DNA of 64,000 nt from Armillaria gallica (Eukaryota > Basidiomycota > Agaricomycetes > Agaricales > Physalacriaceae), in contig JBANDB010000021.1 of assembly GCA_037576215.1 (NCBI GenBank), positions 248,001-312,000 on the forward strand. The letters run 5' to 3'. Each line of letters begins with the position of its first letter. Position 1 is the first letter of the stretch. A program made the position numbers and the translations under genes. A model generated the notes under the pieces. The model did not search any database. It was not told the DNA's origin and worked only from the letters and a program-made list of their open reading frames with translations. Below, in pieces: positions 34,492 through 46,575 of the stretch.

Positions 34492-35667
34492 ATGCAACAT
34501 TTGACGTCTGCTCCTTCTCATCTTACTGTTCCCGGTGAGCCTTTCAACTTGTAACACGTTGTACCTTTATTTATTCGTTGGTTCTTTTCATTCCTCAGGC
34601 CATATATCTAACTCTGTACGCCGCTCAAGCTTGAAGCTAGAGGAAGAGCCAGTTACTAAATTCTCTGTAGAAACCAGACCCACCATCAGAAGACAGCTAC
34701 AACATCATACGGTCTTTCCTGCGCCAATTCGACACCACGGGCCTGCCATCTGTCGAGGATGCTGCACTCGAGGATCTTTGTGTCAAAGAAGGGGAGCGTC
34801 GAGGATATGCTCTCGATGTGCTCGGGCCTTCCTTGACGGTTGGGCTCAATATGGCGGCGGCTGCGTACCACCATCTCGCCAACGTCAAAGTCAAAGTATA
34901 CATCGTCTTCTTCACTGCGTTCGTGGCGTACTTGGATGATGCCTATCCGGATGACCCCGACACCCTTGTTGGTGTTCCTAATTTTACCAAGGTGAGTATA
35001 ACTACTCTTCAAATGAATTCCATTAATATCTTCCATGCAGCGCTTTGCTTCCTCGGAGAAACAGACGACCAAGATGTTAGACGACTTGGCGAACCTCCTA
35101 GCAGAGACCTCTCAGCTCTTTGGCCAAGTTTCCGCCGACATCATCGTCCATGCCGGCCTCAAGTTCGTTACCGGGTTGATTTTAGAGATACAGAACAAAG
35201 ATGAACCAGTGAGCGTAAATTCTTTTCTCGTAGTCCGATTTACTAATCCAAGGTGGCAGGTCCACAAAGTTGACAGATATGCCATATATCTTCGCGAGAT
35301 GAGCGGAATACCGGAAGCTTACGCCATGTTTATTTTCCCCGCCGAGCTGCCGTATAATATATACATCCAAGCTCTTCCTCTCCTACGCGAAGTTATTAAT
35401 TTCACGAACGACATCACCTCGTTCTACAAGGAGGAATGTGACGGTGAAACTCACAACCTCATATCATTCTTGGCTGAAGCTCGCGGCGAACCCAAGAGCA
35501 AGGCTCTTTCTTATGTGGCGGAGAAGTGCATGGAGGCACATGAGAGGGTATTGCTTATCTTGTTGCCGCACAAAGAAGCGCAAGGGATGTACATGGAATT
35601 CCTGAGGGGATTCTTGGCGTTCCATTTGGAAGGAAAGAGATATAGACTCGGGGAACTGAATCTGTAA
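34492..35667 (+). CDS. TRI5-like (trichodiene-synthase family) terpene synthase, intact
   Basis: This is a class I terpene cyclase of the TRI5 family, expected to act in the cytosol on farnesyl diphosphate. Five exons: 34492-34534, 34599-34615 (17 nt), 34671-34991, 35041-35208 and 35260-35667, giving 318 residues. Introns of 49-64 nt all obey GT-AG, and the phases join without a stop. The first two short exons are the least certain. They were chosen because an in-frame TAG precedes 34,671 and this path gives a clean start, MQHLTSAPSHLTVPG. The Asp-rich motif is DDAYPDD (109-115), the NSE motif is NDITSFYKE (233-241), and an RY pair lies at 310-311 near the end (RYRLGELNL). It is the third unit of a tandem series whose first two units are dead. 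TRI5-like proteins are common in Agaricomycetes, and few have a known product, so no product is claimed. Confidence 0.88.
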
Positions 35668-36577
35668 CGCGATATCAAGTATCAAGTACGTGTAGCTACG
35701 AGTGAAAAAATCACGGTATGGACCGACCCCCCATCCTTTCTTATATTTGATTGTGTTGTCCGAAATGATTGATTCGGGTGAATATACTCGATCCCTACGT
35801 CAGGTGAGGCGTATCATCGGATTTCTCGTCCTCGTGGCGACGGTCCCAGTAGGAAGGGGTTTTACAATAGTGTTGTGCTGAATACGGCACCTCATTACTG
35901 GTTTAAGCTGTTGGCACCCATAATCTGGCCATGCCGGTTCTGATAGTTCTTAGCCAATGATTATGCACCAGGCAGAAGGAGGAATTACCTGTCAATGGTG
36001 CAGCGGCGATGTCCATTGCTCGTCGAAATCACTAGCTGCGTCATCCATATCGTCAACTTGCAATCGTCCAGATCGAGGTTGACCGCTTTTAGACCTCCCT
36101 TCATATCTGTTAGTAGAGTGTCAGTAAGCTTCCCTGACCAAGGATGGTGTGCGTACACTTATCCACGAACGGCGTGTACCGTTCCAAGAGTGCGCTGCTT
36201 GTTTAAATTACCCCGGAGTCCACGAGGTGATAGGCGCGTGTATAGGACGAGCATGAGATCGATAGACGGTTGCTCGTCGTGATGTGGATCAACCAAGACG
36301 TAAGAGTGGGTTTTGGTCGAAACGGGAGTGTAACCTCGTTTGACCCGTAAATCAATTATGATTCTGCTACGGCAGCCTTCACGAGGCAGGCCCAGCCTCG
36401 ACTACTACAGTTTTAGTCTTGGACGCGAAGGAAACATGGAAGGACTGGTCCCCAAGAGAGATATGAGGGAGTTTGCAGCCAAAGGCGTTGACTTTGGCTT
36501 TAGTATTTGCAGCCCATTCCAATCCTAATGGCCCACCGTTCGACGTATGCTGCCGAGTTCATTGATAAACGGGGTCA
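35668..36577. other. Unassigned, downstream of the TRI5-like gene
   Basis: Short frames only, without domains. The 3' end and terminator of the TRI5-like gene should lie in the first few hundred bases. Confidence 0.35.
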
Positions 36578-36840
36578 TTCACCAGTATACTTGCCCACAA
36601 CGAAGATCTGCACGAGGGTTTCTAGTCATTTTGGGGGCGACGAGACTGAGGCGAGGATATGGGACAGGAAAAGAAAACCTCGGGTATGCAAAGGCAACGG
36701 TAACGGCGCTGGGGATAAACGGACTGGCTGGGTTGCACCGCACGGGGGAGCCTCATGTCGGACAGCGGGAGGGTGGGCAGCAGCAGATCTTGCCGGTGCA
36801 TTTGTCGCTGGTCGTCAAATAGCGCGGACGGTACCTGGAA
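36578..36840 (+). repeat. Inverted-repeat arm right of the TRI5-like cluster
   Basis: This is the partner of 30,820-31,082 in opposite orientation. Together the two arms bracket 5.5 kb that holds all TRI5-like copies. Confidence 0.6.
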
Positions 36841-38760
36841 GTGACTGGCAGAGACGTCGTACTGGTGGACGATGCAATGTAGCCAAAGTCATGCATGCAA
36901 AACGCGTAATCTTCAATCGAGGATGAGATCGGGCTACGTGAGTGAACTCCCCGCGCGTGTCAGCTATTGTCCTTCCCACGCCATCTACTCCCAGCTCTAT
37001 GCTAGCCGGATGATAATACATCGTATCGAGCCAAGTTGCACGGCCGACCAATGAAACGATCTGGCACTATGGATCTCGAGGAACATGCTTAGATTCATGG
37101 TGCTTTCAAACCAACGTTCCACAATGAGTGATAACGACCATGACTACTTAAGGAACTCATTAAGCTCGAGAAGCAGCGGGAGCGATAACGACGCCACGTA
37201 CTTGCCGCCTCGCGTTCACTTTGCATGGCTTATGTCGGCTCTTCCTCAATTGTTTGTGAGCCCTGTGAGACGAGAGCGAGTGCGCTGCTAATGTCCGAGT
37301 TTTTAGCGAAGTCAAACAAAATGAAGGAGCAGTGGCTTACTGACCTTTAAAGTTCATCTGAAGAAATGACGTGTTTTGCGAGACGCGGGATCATAACTTT
37401 CGGACAGTGAACGCCTGCAGTGGATTCGAAATGAGCGAGTAAAGTAAAGGATAGAAGGCGTACCTTGAGAACGAAAAGTTCCTGCTAACATCGAGAGCAT
37501 ACCAAACCGGACGAGGTCCGGCTGCTAGGCTGCTATAACATGAAGCACATGCCCTACACTCATCAGCCCGAGTGGTGAGGCGACCGAGGGCGGCGCACGG
37601 CGCGCAGAGGGCTGAATACTTTGATTCCGATGCAAACTGTATTTTATCTGTTTATAAATGAGTTGTATCTGGAAAAGTCAACGGACTCGCCTTGTCAATG
37701 GAGATTTAGTACCAACGCTGTTTCGCTCCAATTTCGTCCCGTCTACATTCCCGCCAGCCTCCCAAAGTCATCGCTCCTAATGCTCGAGGGAAGCATCGAC
37801 GGTAACCGTGACCTCAATCCCAAGGAGGATGCAAGCCTAAGTGGCCGAGGCAACCTTGATTTCAAGAAGTGGCCGTCTTGAAGGCGTGTTAGAAACAAGG
37901 AGAAGATCAATTACGACGAACTCACCATGCTCGACTTGCATACAGTGGTCTTCGACGAGCGGACTATGGACGATGTGTCACCTCGCGAGAACACAGTAGA
38001 AATAGGCGACGTACCTTGAGAAAAGAGACTTTCACGGCATGACAGTAAGCCTCAGGCAGGATGAGGAATTCCTTGTTCTCGTTTGATTACTCTCTGCCAT
38101 AATCACTTCATCCTGTCCACGATTCCCCGACGCGTGTTGACCCTTGCAGCGGGGGAGTCTCGTCAGTTTGAATAAGCGGCGTTGAGGGCGATTTTGTGAC
38201 GGGAATGGAGGTGTACAACATAGGCACGTAGACATACTCCTGAGTCCTGAATGGCTCTGTACTCGGTGTGTCCGTAATGGAAGATGAGGAGACATGCTGT
38301 GCTGAGCAGAGTCGATATCCAGGAGACGGCACTACGAAATCCCTCTTAACCAAAAGTCAACAGGAAGAGTCAACGGGATCTTGATAAAGAAGGGTGAGTT
38401 TATGCAGTTCATTCGCTTTATTCTCCTACCTTCTGCCTCTTGCCTTTGCAGCCTTGTCCATACTGGGACATTTGGTGCGTGTGTATTACACGTCACAGAG
38501 CTAGACCTGTAACCGGTCGTCTTCTATATATGGGAGCAAGCTCACGATATACAGTCAACTATCTCACAATGCATATGATCGGGAGACACCCAAACCGTAT
38601 GCATTATGAGAAATATGCATCTTCGCATGTCACATTGTGTGACTTCAAAGTAACATACTGTGATATCCTGAACATTCCTGTGCATCCCGTGACCTCACCG
38701 TTTGTTTCCGGAGCATCCACAGTGCTTTTGTGTGAATACTTACGATTTTAGCATAAAAGT
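36841..38760. other. Unassigned
   Basis: Frames of 60-103 codons without domains. CpG dinucleotides are still frequent here. At about 38.76 kb the composition changes to CpG-poor, TpG/CpA-rich sequence. Confidence 0.35.
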
Positions 38761-40220
38761 TAGCCAAATTTAGGGTTTATTATGAATTTGCATACATACC
38801 ACTTCCTTAAGAGTGAATCTTACTTTTAAAATGGTTCCAGACCACCCAAATTCTGACCTCATAATGCATATCCACCCTGAGATCCTTATGCATTATGTGA
38901 TATGCATATCTAGCTGAATTCACTGCTCCTCAAGCTGGTTCCCATCCAATTTGTATGCAGAGTTGGATTTATGCATTTTGATATCATGCATTTCGAGATA
39001 GTCGACTGTATTCATAAGATGACCTGTACAACTGAGTTTAAATTTAGCAGGTTCATTTTTGCTGACCACGCACCTTCCTAAATAGATATAGCATCCAAAA
39101 TGGGAAAGCACCAGCAGTTGCCTCTCGCAGATGATACAAGTGACAGTTGCGACTCTGACATCCCATAGGTTATCTCATTCTGATATTTTAAAGGTAGTGC
39201 TATTATCCTCATTCATTATTACAACACACTCAGCGGAGTCCTGTACAGATCACTATCAGCCCTGAAGAATGCCCAGAAGTATGTGCAAGGCCACCTTCCA
39301 CCTACTTAGTACCTAGTGCCTAGTGCCAATTGGACCAGTAGCAGTATGACCGAGTAAATACCATTGAGCATATTTTGGGGATGATTTCATGTCTGTTAAG
39401 TGTTTCTAAAATCATGGTTGAAATCGAACAGTACTTCACTGTTAGCACTTGATGGGCTCAATGCCAGTCTGAGTGGAGTACTTTTGAGAGATCTGCCTAT
39501 GGAAGGATATTCGTACAGCATCATGCACTAGTACTATGTTGAACTGATTATACTTTCTGCTCTAGTTCTGGGTGGAGATCCTGATTTGGCATCCTCAGCC
39601 CTCGAGAGCTGACCCAGTTTTATGTCTCCTGGACAATTGCTCTCTGAAGAGTACAGTTGTCAATGAGGATGCTCAAAAGACATGAGGCAGAGATGGTTCA
39701 GTGCAAGGAAGGGATGCAGAGATAGACACTTGTTGTACTACATGAGACTGATAGCCAATGGCTGTGGAACTTCTCTGCACCAACAAAAACACTGAGTCCT
39801 GTGAAAGATCAAAATGGTTCCTGAATATGGGAGAACCCAAGGTTTGAGAAGTTACTTTTGATACCCATTAAAGGGTCAGCATTAATGGTTCCCAAGCTGA
39901 TGACCCTAGTCCAACTGTCCAGTTCCAGTAGATGCAACAAAATATCACCTTGGGCCCCATCAGAATCAAAGCTGCAACAGGACATCCCTGGCCTTTTGGC
40001 ATAAAGAGTATGTATTAATAAACATACCAGGTATTTTCTTGATTGTGCTGTGAAATTTCCCCTCCCAACATGCTTCCTAATCTTGAATGGTCTTTACATG
40101 GATCTTGGGCTAAGATTCTCACAGTTCATATCAAGAGATTTGTGGCTTGGTATGTACATTTCCAAGACCTGAAAGCTTGCAACACCTTTCTATTAGCATA
40201 GACCCACAACAGGAAGCTTT
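38761..40220. other. CpG-poor DNA downstream of OMT-C
   Basis: No gene is supported. The sequence is markedly poor in CpG and rich in TGCAT and ATGCAT words. It should be the original 3' flank of the O-methyltransferase pseudogene OMT-C, whose last 160 bp follow at 40,221-40,380. Confidence 0.5.
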
Positions 40221-40380
40221 TCACTCTAGACAAAACTCAATGATGCTAGCCTCCCTTGCATCCCAAACATGCACAAACCTCAACCCAGCCTCCTTTCCTA
40301 GTTTGACAAAATGGTCCAAACTGCACTCTTGACTATTGAAGATGCACATCATGTCCAGATCTATGTTGTACTGGATCATA
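40221..40380 (-). pseudogene. Last part of O-methyltransferase copy C (OMT-C), separated by a transposon
   Basis: On the - strand this reads IQYNIDLDMMCIFNSQECSL and on to VWDAREASIIEFCLE plus stop, the final 53 codons of the OMT family. The rest of the exon ends at 53,761, on the far side of the 13.4-kb KDZ element. The reading joins in frame across one copy of CTGGATCATA (40371-40380 and 53761-53770). Confidence 0.92.
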
Positions 40381-40384
40381 CAAC

Positions 40385-40715
40385 CACTGCATGTCTTAGG
40401 CTTAGCCCAAGGCTAAATATTCCTTAAGCTAGGCTTGGCTTACATAGCTGTTACAGTCTCCTAGTATACATTAAAGGGAACATCAGCCTAGCCTAGCATC
40501 AGCCTTATCCTAGTCTAGCTTAAGCAACCATACCTCTATCTCTCCAGCAGTCAAGCGTAGATTAGCCTAGTCACCCCATTTATAGCTCATGTATCCAAGT
40601 CTAATACATATCACCAAAGCTCATCCTAGCCTAGCCTAAATATTCAACAAGCTAGAATTAGTCTAATTGATGATAGGAAACAAACTATTTATAGCCTAGC
40701 CTAATCTATCCCAAT
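40385..40715. repeat. Left subterminal repeat array of the KDZ element
   Basis: There are at least eight copies of words related to TAGCCTAGCCTA (for example CAGCCTAGCCTAGCATCAG and ATCCTAGCCTAGCCTAAAT). They probably serve as transposase binding sites, as subterminal repeats do in other DNA transposons. That role is inferred. Confidence 0.75.
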
Positions 40716-40717
40716 GA

Positions 40718-41441
40718 TCATTTACCCTTATATTTGCCTCCAGCGAGCTTGTAGTTTGTTAAATTTTCACCTTTGCCTGCATGAGAGCTATGCCGAGGTT
40801 GAGTGTCGCTAGCCACGTTCTTAGCTAGACAACTTTGCTTCTTTGGAGGTGGCAGGAGGGCAGCCTCCCCATCGACCTCCTCTACTGAGCACTTTTTTCC
40901 GCACCCACCTCGACCCTTGCTCTTGCCCGCCTTACCCTTTGTCTCTCTCTCCTCCTTCTCCTTCACCTCTCTCTCCTCCTTCTCCTTTGTCTCTCTCTCC
41001 TCCTGCTCCTTGGCCTCTCTCTCCTCTTGCTCCTTCACATCTCTCTCCTTCTGCTCCTTGGCCTTGTGTTCCTTCGTCTCTCTCTCCTCCTGCTCCTTCA
41101 CCTCTCTCTCCTCACGCTCCTTTGCATCTCTCTCCTCCTGCTCTTTGGCCTTGCACTCCTTCATCTCTCTCTCCTCCTGCTCCTTTGCCTCTCTCTCCTC
41201 CTGCTCTTTGGCCTCGCACTCCTTCATCTCTCTACCCTCCTTCTCCTTTGCATCTCTCTCTCACTGTTTCTTTGTCACCTTATCATTTGGGACCTTCTTC
41301 TTCTGTGTCTTCTTCAGGTCCTTGTCAACTTGATCATCAGTCTTGTTCTCCATGGGGGACTCTTTGACAGCTTTCTGACTTTCACCAGGAGTTGTTTGCT
41401 TATCGGCTGACATAAAATACACTGAGCTCTTGTACCATCCA
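40718..41441 (-). pseudogene. Charged Lys-Glu repeat protein in the KDZ element, one in-frame stop
   Basis: The - strand frame starts near MSADKQTTPGESQKAVKE and has one in-frame TGA (41261-41263). It then runs through about 15 units of an imperfect 8-9 residue repeat of the type KEQEERE(A/T/V/M) and ends in a basic segment (KGKAGKSKGRGGCGKK) and GGKYKGK plus stop at 40,718. The repeat predicts a long charged helix or coiled coil. The TGA stands where the repeat expects Glu or Arg, and the next codons read ERDAKEKEGRE, so a CGA-to-TGA change is the simplest explanation. An intron hiding the stop cannot be excluded. The function is unknown. It may once have been the C-terminal part of the neighbouring unknown gene. 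Confidence 0.5.
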
Positions 41442-41469
41442 AAAAAAGACAACACTAACCATCAAATCC

Positions 41470-42460
41470 TCAAGCAGCCCAAGTGCTCACTGCTGAGCGA
41501 TACTCCTCCAGCTGAAGATCATTATCTGGAATGGAACTCCAGGTCTTCGATTTTGAATGGATTTTAACACTGCCACAATACCTCACATCAATAATGGATG
41601 AAGCAATCGGACATGGCACATACCATTTGTATTGGACCTGGCCCTTTTCATCCTCGTACATGCAATGAGCTACCCATGCGGCTTTACCAAATTGATTGTG
41701 CTGAAATCCAATCAATCTTGAGAGGGCCACTTCCATAGCCTCAGCAATGTATGGCTGAACCCTGATATAACAAGTTAGCAACATCTGTACTCTCAATTGC
41801 ATTACCACTCACTTGTAAATCTCTTCAAGGGCAGGACCATTGGCAACCCCCTTGTTAACTTCATCAGCCTTTGCCTCATACTTCTGGCACTCTGTGTCGT
41901 CAATGCCAGCCCACATGTCACCGGACACTTCACGAAACATGTCAAGGTCATTCGGTACATTGCGTTCCACTGCACGCTGAAGGTGTTCCTTCTTGATCTG
42001 GTCAGTCATGGCAAGGCGAAATTGTTCCTTGGCATTGGTATGACGAGGCTGCGGTGGTTGGTTTTGATAATCAACATCAGATTTCTTGTCGAATATCTTG
42101 TAGTGGTTCTTGAGGTATTTCTTGACCTTCTGGGAGAGAGTTAGAACATGCTGTTGGGACTAGCTGGTCGGGGCTCACCTGCAGCACAGATGCTGTGTTT
42201 GGTTCATTTGTACGATCCCAAAACTCATCGATGAACATGTTGAGGACGTGTTCTCTCACGAACTCCTTGCCAGGTCCTTGTACATGAGTAGCATTGGGCT
42301 TTTTGGCCTTTGCGACGTCGATGGCTTGAATGTAACGAGGTAAGAAATTCTCCTTCAACCATATTCCTTGATCACCCATTAGTGTAGGGCAGTCTGGGCA
42401 AGGGCCTGCTAGAGCTGTCGCAGCAGTTGTTGTCAGATTGGAATTCTTGGTTGTAGTCAT
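41470..42460 (-). CDS. Unknown three-exon gene carried by the KDZ element
   Basis: Exons 42179-42460, 41813-42126 and 41470-41761 join with GT-AG introns of 52 and 51 nt and stay open, giving about 295 residues. The product begins MTTTKNSNLTTTAATALAGP and contains CPDCPTLMGDQGIWLKENFL, HTNAKEQFRLAMTDQIKK, DLDMFREVSGDMWAGIDD and HNQFGKAAWVAHCMYEDEKG. It has no membrane segment. I recall hypothetical Agaricomycete proteins with such an arrangement but cannot name a domain. It lies on the - strand behind the charged repeat gene and inside the transposon, so it is a candidate passenger or accessory gene. Expression and function are unknown. Confidence 0.6.
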
Positions 42461-42953
42461 CCTATAGAGTGGGTGTGGGTGATGGTCGTGAAAAAGGTGG
42501 TCGTTTGGTCTGTGGCCGAAGATAGATGATGATGGGTGGACAAAAAGAGGGGTGAGGCATTGCTGAAACAAATAAATTTGGGTCAATGGACAATTCAACA
42601 AAATCAAAATTCATTGTACTCACATGAAAGAAATTATGCATTGTCTTTGCATCGGCAATATTTAACCTTTTACTGCCACCCTCATCTTGCTTCTCCTTTG
42701 TCTATATTGCCTGTACGCAAGAAGAAATTGTTCCGTCTTCCATGAATAACAAAGAATCACAGCGGCGATGACACGTAGTTCTGTACACAAGTCGCCACAT
42801 TGAAAATACCGGTAACATAATCGTTGCAAAATATGAGAACAGATATCTACAGCAAAAACAGAACAACCAGAACAAAGGAACTTGAGACATATGAAGGAAA
42901 ACGAATGAAAAGAAAAAAAAACAAGAGATATAATAAACAGTTGCCGGCAGTTG

Positions 42954-45900
42954 TTATACCAGGCCAAGAACCACACCATTGAGTGCCGCATGCTTCCACG
43001 TTGGCCAGACAATCGGCATACCTGTTCCCAACTTCTTCACAAAGACTGGTGCCCCACACAGACCATGCAATGTCTCGCTCCAGCCGAGTTTCGTCCATCC
43101 GTCCTCATCCGCAAAGCCATAAAGTTCGACTTCATCACCAAGTTCTATACCCAAGGTTCCGAGAATCAGTTTATGGTCATTGAGGCAAATCCCCCTCTGG
43201 GTCGTGTCTTCAGGTCTGCTCGGATAGGTGGTTGATCAAGCTGAGCACGAAATCAGTGACTGGAGTCACGACATTGAGTACAAGCAAAGAACATACCTGC
43301 TGAAAGTACAGGAAGGCCACCTTGCCTTTCAGCTCATCACCATTTGCACCAGCATGGACAGGCATCTCAGTGACGTCTATTGCAGGGCTAACTCGCTGAG
43401 ACTTGCATGGGCGTCGAGATGCAGAAGATGATTTGTCGGTCGTATCTCCATCGGAAATCTCGATGATCTCATGAGAGGGTGACCGCTTCCACTTCTGCTT
43501 GCGACCAGTTTGCAGTTTATGTGGGGATGTGGGTTGTGGCAATAGGGTTGAGCCTTGGTTGATTGCCCCTCTGCTCTGTGTAACTCCACTCCATCATTGT
43601 CCTCATCAAGGAGGTTCCAGCGGTAAGAGGCTAAGATCAGAACCAGGACCAATATGCTCCCCACCATAAATGATGCTTTGGTAATGGAGGATGCGCTGAG
43701 TACCCATGTTATCGTTGAGCTTCTGTAGTGGTAGCCCGGATCTCTCTACAGCACGGTGGTACCCGCAATCATTGCACTGAAACTACTGTGAGTGGTTCAT
43801 CAAATAGCAAAAGGAATTATATGACGTACTTGTATGGTCTGCTGTCCCAGTTCAGGGTACCTTGGATGTGCTGGGGAAGAGACCTTCACTCTGTCACTGA
43901 GCTGTGTCACTAGCATGATATTGCCACCACAGTCACATTTCACTGGGATGCTGTGAGCCTCGTAGCTGCTGTGTTCCTTCTCATTTGCAACAATGAGCTC
44001 CACATCCAGTATAGCATTCAAATGCACTATACCTTTCGCTTGTTTTCGAGATGGGGTGAGGCTGGCATAGTTGGCAGGAGGATAATATGCTCGCAGCTTG
44101 TAGAATGGCCCGTTTTTGAGCTTGGGCAGTGGAGGACTTCATTCTAGAGGCATAAGGAGGGGGCATGTAGAGATAGAAAATGGTCGCCAGTTGAAGTCGA
44201 AATGAGAATTTGAAAGATGGGAAAATGAAGATGCTTACCTGTTTAAGTGTACCTTTGAACAATAGACCGAACAAAATCATCGTGATTGGAAGATAACAAT
44301 GAGTTAATCATGCCTCGGCCCATTGACGATAACTCGTCCAAGCCAATTTGGAACTAGACTTTTGCTGTGATCTGTGTGGCATATGCAGAGATGACAAGTA
44401 AGGTAGGCAGCACAGAATTATCCAGTACACGCCATAGAGCTACAGACACGATCTCGACAGATTTTTCAACAAGTCCAGATGAAAGACGGAGAGCAAGAAC
44501 AACAGGCTTACCAATAGCCAAGATGGAAATGGTAACTCTTGCCGAAACTCGTGTCTGAGATTCCTGAGAGCAACCACATGTTCATCCAAACACCAAGTAG
44601 AAGCAGTATCCTATAGTATCCTGTATAGTATACAGTAAATGTAGGACATACAATATATATATGAATAGTGAGGTCTTGAACCTTGAACCTTGAAGAATGA
44701 GGCACAACTTCACAAGAACAGCCACTCAATTATTTCCACTGAGTAGGTTCCTCTCGAATATGCTGTGCCCAATGAAAATTGTTATGATATGACTCTGCGC
44801 TGTCTGAAGCTTGACAGAGATCTGATGATACAACTTCAAATGCCTCACCAGTCAAACTATCCAGACCTTGAAAATCAGTTTTCACTTCCTGCACTGTCCA
44901 CAAGAGTGGTTTGGAGCCTCGAAGATATTTGATGCCCTGCACACAGCTTCCTGTATGAGAGCCTTTGATGACAATCCAGCGATGGTAATCGTGCACTGTG
45001 GGCTCTACAGGAGTGACTGTGGAGACATCATGAATAAGAGTGAAGGTGGTTCAAAAGACTAGGAACATCGAACATTTTGAATCCGATATGCATAAGGATA
45101 CCTTTTGTGGTTGTGATTTCCCCTGAATGTTGACATGAAGTTCGCTACCTGCTAGTTGTGGATGCTGGCTCCAATGAGAAAAAGGCCAATGCAAAAGCGA
45201 CCGGTCACTGGACACAGGCCCATCCAGTGCCAATGGGTCCCAGGCATCCAACTCTCCACAGCCTACATCATCTGAAGTAGCAACAGGAGGGGGTGTTGGT
45301 TTTCGAACAGGACATTGTGTCAATGAGCGTCGTGATATCTCTATGGCCAAGAGACGCCTGCGCATAGCAATCTTGCTCTCGATCTTTGCATGACGGTACT
45401 CCTGAGAAGGGAGGAAAGCAGTTTGATTATTTCTTAGAGACTGATAGAAATGGAGGGGCAGCCCAGTCCTATATTCACTATTTTATTAGCTCTATGCATG
45501 TGATTTTGCACTGGTCAAGCCACGCACATTGCTTCTATGACACTATTGTAGTCAAACCACAGATCCGGATATGACATAGCTGGTCCATAAGAATGTTTGA
45601 GTCATACACAGACCTTCAGGCCGCTGTCTGTATGCTGATGTATAAGAACATCTAGGACTGTACCATGCCTCCCTTTATGCAGGTTTGCATCTGAGCACTC
45701 GCCGCGGGATTCTAGCTGTGACAACGGGTCACGTCAAATGCAAAGACTGCTCGGCCGTTCAGCGATAGGAAGAATGAGTACACATATGCCTTGCCAGGGC
45801 ATGGTTCCTGTATATGAACCACCGGAGAGGTCATAGGGCCAAGGTCCCGCACAGGAATCGAGTTGAGGCAGTACAGTTTGGTGGAGACTGTTACAGTGCA

Positions 45901-46575
45901 TGTGGAATTCCTGTGGGCTGCATATCAGCTGCATATTCAGTGCTGTGGAGAAACACATACATCAATGCCTTCACGTCCCATTTGCTCTAAAACCTCCATA
46001 TAAAAATCGTCTGTGTTATCTTGCACAAAACCAGCACGATCGATAAACTCCCTGCCAACAACCCGGACATAATCTCCCATGTCAAATCGCTTCACTATGT
46101 CATGCCAAAAGTATGGTCGTAGCGCACCTCCACTGTCCAGAACATCTAGACCTGTGTGATGTATGTCATGGATGATGCCTGTCCATAACCCAGCCACGAC
46201 AAGGTCTCCCTTGGCAAAATACCACTCTTTGGGCTTTGGACCATAGCAAGCATATACACCAGACACCTGAGATGCTTTCTTGGCAGAAGGGAGGATGTCT
46301 GAAGACGAGGATGCTTGAGGGATATCGTGTGCAATAGGCGTGTATGCATTTGTTAATTGAAACGGCTCCTCATGGCAGTCATCAAGTCTTTCCATTTCTG
46401 AAGACAGCACCGTCATCGTACACTTGACTGATGGCGGCTCTACGTCATCACTGACACCTTGCATTGCTTCATGGGGATCGCAAAACCTCGACGATGAATC
46501 CAGTAACTCGGCCTCTTCCAAGGTGTCGTCTTGTTTGACTCTGTCAGTGCCAGGCTCATCACGGATGAAAGGGAT
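42954..46575 (-). CDS. Probable multi-KOW (SPT5-like) gene carried by the KDZ element, exon limits uncertain
   Basis: Several - strand open blocks look like exons of one gene. At 45937-46575 the frame runs from EPGTDRVKQDDTLEEAELLD to WYFAKGDLVVAGLWTGIIHD and ends in GDYVRVVGREFIDRAGFV. At 44730-44996 a block reads HRWIVIKGSHTGSCVQGI followed by KPLLWTVQEVK. At 43800-44027 and 42954-43154 (GDEVELYGFADEDGWTKLGW) there are further blocks. The G-D-x-V-R-V-x(4)-x-x-x-G-x-V pattern is that of KOW motifs, which bind RNA or polymerase in SPT5 and ribosomal proteins. Agaricomycete genomes hold many SPT5-like multi-KOW proteins. I could not fix all splice sites, so intactness is not claimed. A 20-bp hairpin lies just upstream (46865-46916). 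Confidence 0.4.

Noticed and set aside
40803..41410. Long + strand frames rich in Ser, Leu, Pro and Cys (174-176 codons)
   Set aside because: They are the antisense of the Lys-Glu repeat gene; the repeat keeps all frames open, and the charged - strand reading is the coherent one.
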